Below, piece by piece: positions 43,537-45,047 of a DNA stretch of 45,047 nucleotides. Every line of letters starts with the position of its first letter. The stretch's first letter is position 1. Origin of the DNA: Deltaproteobacteria bacterium (GTDB taxonomy: Bacteria; Desulfobacterota; JAFDED01); NCBI GenBank assembly GCA_019310535.1, contig JAFDED010000028.1:1-45047 (forward strand). Direction: 5' to 3'. Both the position numbers and the translations under genes were made by a program. Under the pieces are notes generated by a model that worked only from the letters and a program-made list of their open reading frames with translations, ran no database searches and was not told where the DNA came from.

Positions 43537-44510
43537 CTCGGCACCTCTTTGAAATATCTCTCGGTTATGATGTTATTCATGGTGATATTCAACAAAACGT
43601 TTTTTCCAAACTTCATGCCCGCGCCCGACTTTTCCAGCTTTTCCATCGCCTCTGATCGTAACGCGTGCCGTTCCTCCTCTGACATGCCGTCCAGTAATTG
43701 TTTGATCCGGGACAACCGTTCTTTCTCTAACCTGTCCTGTTCCCTCATGCGCATTTCCGCCTCTTCGGCGGCTTTTTCCCGCGCTGTTTTTTCCCGAAGA
43801 TGCTTTTTCTTTGCTTCTATGTGAGGATGAGGCGCCCAGTTCTCTTCGATGGATTTTCGCAAAAACCCCGCAGGATTCTTTATGACAAGCTCCTGCTGGT
43901 ATTTTTTGATGTCATCGAAATTGGATATATGTTTCAGTATGTACTCATTATTGTATGCGTTTGCTACTTCAATTGCAACCGTCTCGGCAAGGCCTCTCAG
44001 GACAAGCTCCTTCACTATCTCTTTTTCTTTTTCCATGTCATAAGATACAACACAATCACACGGTTGTTTGTGTTGTTTTGTTTTTTTTGTATTTGTTTCT
44101 TTTGTATTGTGCAAATTTGTGTATTTTTTTTTGACGGAAAATGCATATGGATTACGCGGTTTTTTGCATGCTTTCCCGAGGGGGGGAGGCCATACGATGC
44201 TGATCGTCCTGGCGCCGCGGCGGGAAGCTTTCTGAATCTGTATCAAGCCTTTTTTCTTGAGAGAATGAACCGCCAGTTGAACCGATCGTTCCGAGATTCC
44301 TGCACCCTTGTTCAAGACAGTGCCTTTCTTGTTCTTCATTCCATCGACGCAATGGTTCGTTGCTATGGTATCCTGCAACTTGCCGAAACCAAGGGTGCGC
44401 CGCAGGAAGAAAATAAAAAGCTTGAGCTCCGCCTTGGGCAACAGGGGAAAGATGTGATCGAAGTACACGTTGGGGATATACGTATACCCCTCCTTGCATT
44501 CATCTTTCAT
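43533..44510 (-). CDS. Replication-initiator-like protein
   Basis: 325 residues. The N-terminal ~110 match plasmid/phage replication-initiator winged-helix domains (YIPNVYFDHIFPLLPKAELK, RRTLGFGK, GISERSVQLAVHSLKKKGLI). A lysine/threonine/asparagine linker follows, then a helical region and a highly charged probable coiled coil (~225-300). AT-rich codons cluster in the linker (44060-44145). I start at ATG 44510, which overlaps the HTH gene by 11 bp. The frame open to 44729 upstream is a shadow. It suggests a plasmid- or phage-derived element. Confidence 0.75.
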   Translation of the reverse strand: MKDECKEGYTYIPNVYFDHIFPLLPKAELKLFIFFLRRTLGFGKLQDTIATNHCVDGMKNKKGTVLNKGAGISERSVQLAVHSLKKKGLIQIQKASRRGARTISIVWPPPLGKACKKPRNPYAFSVKKKYTNLHNTKETNTKKTKQHKQPCDCVVSYDMEKEKEIVKELVLRGLAETVAIEVANAYNNEYILKHISNFDDIKKYQQELVIKNPAGFLRKSIEENWAPHPHIEAKKKHLREKTAREKAAEEAEMRMREQDRLEKERLSRIKQLLDGMSEEERHALRSEAMEKLEKSGAGMKFGKNVLLNITMNNIITERYFKEVPR

Positions 44511-44754
44511 TCTCGTACTCCTCGCGCGGCACGTATATCTTCTCACCGTCGGCCCCCAGATCATAATAGCCGTCAGGGGGGCTGTAAGGGTTATCGTTCC
44601 AGTAGTTCTCGATGTCCGAGGAGAGAAAGCGGCGAACGCCGAATTTCTTGAAACCTTTGGGGAAATTCGGATCCTTGCGCATCCAGTTATAGACCGTCTT
44701 TTCGTGTACCCCGAAAAAACGGGCCACATCCTTCACCGTCATAGTCCTGGACAT
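44500..44754 (-). CDS. Excisionase/MerR-type helix-turn-helix protein (HTH_17)
   Basis: 84 residues. Residues ~5-55 form an HTH_17 domain (TVKDVARFFGVHEKTVYNWM, then KFGVRRFLSSDIENYW), typical of AlpA or excisionase-like DNA-binding proteins. GGAGGGG precedes ATG 44754. It heads the operon HTH, Rep-like, BFN-PDZ with overlapping genes, consistent with control of a mobile or integrated element. Confidence 0.82.
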   Translation of the reverse strand: MSRTMTVKDVARFFGVHEKTVYNWMRKDPNFPKGFKKFGVRRFLSSDIENYWNDNPYSPPDGYYDLGADGEKIYVPREEYENER

Positions 44755-44848
44755 ATACCCCTCCGCAGCATGGAAATGGTGACAGCCCAGGGGGCTTCAA
44801 CTAAAAGATCAAGTAAATTCAAGTAAATTAAGCAGGGTTAAGCTCCCC

Positions 44849-45047
44849 CACTTCGAGGGGGACAGGGGGGATTTTCATGCCCCGCTGCTGCAGCCCACGG
44901 GATAGAGTTGTTTTTTATATGCCTTCCGCTGCGAACCGGGGGAGCCCGTCAACCGATGAGTGGTATCGTACGTAAATCCGAAACCCGAATTACAATTTGT
45001 TAGACCCTGTGGGTGGAAAAGGTCCTTGAAATCCCCCCCAACCCCCC
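44849..45047. repeat. C-rich dispersed element, copy D (tail-to-head junction)
   Basis: 44849-44964 matches the right end of copy A, including the stretch coding the end of the mvhD-like gene. After three bases (ATC), 44968-45047 matches the left end of copy A from GTACGTAAATCCG and runs off the window. The order is therefore right end then left end, the reverse of copy A. Confidence 0.8.

Overview
The window looks like a chromosomal segment of a strictly anaerobic deltaproteobacterium (Desulfobacterota), a sulfate reducer or syntroph. The support is the density of iron-sulfur redox enzymes, the HdrABC/Flox and NuoEFG-like gene cluster, the methanogen-like homocysteine genes, a nickel lactate racemase, and a GC-rich core with many dispersed repeats. 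No tRNA, rRNA or CRISPR array was recognised.

Layout. (1) 1-5434 (+): the C-terminal part of a molybdopterin oxidoreductase, its ferredoxin subunit, a UPF0280 protein, a HcyBio/DUF39-ferredoxin fusion and a GlcF/HdrD-like iron-sulfur protein. UPF0280 and HcyBio together suggest direct sulfhydrylation of aspartate semialdehyde to homocysteine. (2) 5435-10133: gene-poor, with a large exported HExxH protein and a YdhR-like protein followed by half of an attC-like site. (3) 10134-13749 (-): GntR/FCD regulator, iron alcohol dehydrogenase and LarA, with operator-like palindromes. (4) 13905-19820: a glycosyltransferase/GH15 pair, a cheW fragment and a B12-radical SAM protein lie between two 245-bp direct repeats of about 92% identity. 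A truncated DNA methyltransferase lies just inside the left repeat. (5) 19882-21407: a SEC-C protein and a small membrane protein, each followed by an attC-like site. This looks like an integron cassette array without a visible integrase. (6) 21612-36322 (-): a 12-gene redox cluster with NuoE/F/G-like subunits, a short HdrA, an MvhD-winged-helix fusion, a long HdrA, MvhD/FloxD, FloxC, HdrC, HdrB, FloxB and FloxA. (7) 37015-41429: tatBC, a PaaK-like protein, dtd and a DUF1285-like gene. (8) 41596-44754 (-): a DUF2335 gene pair and an HTH / replication-initiator-like / secreted BFN-PDZ operon that looks like accessory DNA.

How it works together. The Hdr/Flox/Nuo cluster probably encodes one or two flavin-based bifurcating or confurcating complexes linking NADH, ferredoxin and a thiol/disulfide couple. 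It has two independent NADH entry modules, two HdrA paralogues and two MvhD paralogues. This is the main metabolic feature of the window.

The accessory DNA carries two repeat families. One is a C-rich, hairpin-containing element at 30032-30556, 38559-38871, 41419-41515 and 44849-45047. At the right edge it is arranged tail-to-head, as in a tandem array or a circular-permutation junction. The other is the 245-bp repeat around the glycan island. The cassette array, the repeat junction, the Nuo-Flox-Hdr cluster and the Rep/BFN-PDZ operon are the places most worth a second look. All family assignments rest on reading motifs by eye; no database search was run.
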